The position numbers and the translations under genes are program-made. DNA of 38,711 bases from a virus: positions 1 through 38,711 of the IMG/VR virus record IMGVR_UViG_3300044617_001032. One strand, written 5' to 3'. How positions within the stretch are numbered: the first letter of the stretch is position 1; every line of letters begins with the position of its first letter. The notes beneath the pieces were generated by a model. It saw nothing but the letters and a program-made list of their open reading frames with translations. It was not told the DNA's origin and searched no databases. Positions 38,582 through 38,711 of this stretch are shown here, one piece after another.

Positions 38582-38711
38582 ATCTCATCTGCTTTAAAGT
38601 CTTCATCTACCCAGCGCAAAATATCACCAATGCCGCCCGATTTTCTGACTTGTTTAATAAAATTGATTTGTTCTTTTGTAGCTTTACCGCTAAGGTTTTT
38701 CACTTCGAGGG
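38578..38711 (-). CDS. C-terminal end of a VRR-NUC-like nuclease (cut by the window end)
   Basis: The last 43 residues of a - strand gene remain, from the window end to the TGA that overlaps the methyltransferase start (ATGA). They read LEVKNLSGKATKEQINFIKQ, RKSGG and IGDILRWVDE. The E-V-K strand followed by a Ser/Thr..Q..(F/W)I helix and a GG turn is the C-terminal pattern of VRR-NUC (PD-(D/E)XK) nucleases, where E-x-K holds catalytic residues. These are used for junction or flap processing in phage replication. The N-terminal part with the remaining catalytic Asp is outside the window. Confidence 0.55.
   Translation of the reverse strand, partial: LEVKNLSGKATKEQINFIKQVRKSGGIGDILRWVDEDFKADEI

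Noticed and set aside
1-38711. Search for integrase, repressor, tRNA, rRNA, transposase, reverse transcriptase and CRISPR
   Set aside because: None of the proteins show such motifs, and no cloverleaf or repeat-spacer pattern was seen by eye. The absence may partly reflect the missing ends.

Overview
The window looks like most of the genome of a tailed, long-tailed (siphovirus-like) bacteriophage that infects a member of the Bacteroidota. The phage call rests on small and large terminase, portal, MuF-type head protein, scaffold candidate, major capsid, tail tube, a frameshifted tail assembly chaperone, tape measure, fibres, holin and endolysin. The host call rests on the DNA signals. Three intergenic regions carry close matches to the Bacteroidota promoter (TTTG, 18-20 bases, then TAnnTTTG), start codons lack Shine-Dalgarno sequences and have A-rich leaders instead, and the DNA is AT-rich. 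No integrase, repressor, tRNA or CRISPR array was found, so a lytic lifestyle is more likely, but the window is not complete: a gene is cut at each end.

Layout. (1) 1-1.0 kb, + strand: the end of an unknown gene, a GIY-YIG/T5orf172-type protein and a Rad52-like annealing protein. (2) 1.03-1.49 kb, non-coding: a good promoter followed directly by an intrinsic terminator, then an array of TGTTACAC-type short repeats and an AAT-rich tract, which I read as a candidate replication origin or packaging/control region. (3) 1.5-4.2 kb, + strand: terS, terL and a calcineurin-like phosphoesterase. (4) 4.2-6.0 kb, - strand: four genes including a phage-encoded sigma-70 factor, with a host-like promoter at 6.1 kb. 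(5) 6.2-16.4 kb, + strand: tail module (chaperone with -1 frameshift, tape measure, spanin candidates, large distal tail proteins, tail tube with a BIG2 domain). (6) 16.5-26.5 kb, + strand: head and neck module (portal with DnaJ-like zinc motifs, MuF fused to a zincin domain, a YkuD-like peptidoglycan enzyme, scaffold, capsid, connectors). (7) 26.5-30.1 kb, + strand: fibres, membrane protein, holin. (8) 30.1-38.7 kb, - strand: early/replication module (MazG-like, SSB, GH73 endolysin, PD-(D/E)XK-like protein, many small genes, a P-loop ATPase, a stand-alone DnaB N-terminal domain, a C5 DNA methyltransferase, and the end of a VRR-NUC-like nuclease).

How it may work together (inference). Host RNA polymerase would read the two - strand units from promoters near 35.3 kb and 6.1 kb. 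The second unit makes the phage sigma factor, which could then switch on late + strand genes from promoters that have a TATCTTTG -7 box but no clear TTTG -33 box (14.55 and 22.1 kb). The capsid gene has its own promoter-like box and is bracketed by strong terminators, and the tube gene is followed by another, which fits separate high-level expression of these abundant proteins. The lysis genes are spread over three places: spanin candidates at 9.7-10.4 kb, holin at 29.6 kb, exported endolysin at 32.5 kb.

The points most worth a second look are the MuF-zincin fusion with its small cysteine-containing partner gene, the sigma factor and its promoter sets, the repeat array with its promoter-terminator lead-in, the portal zinc motifs and the split DnaB-like helicase arrangement.
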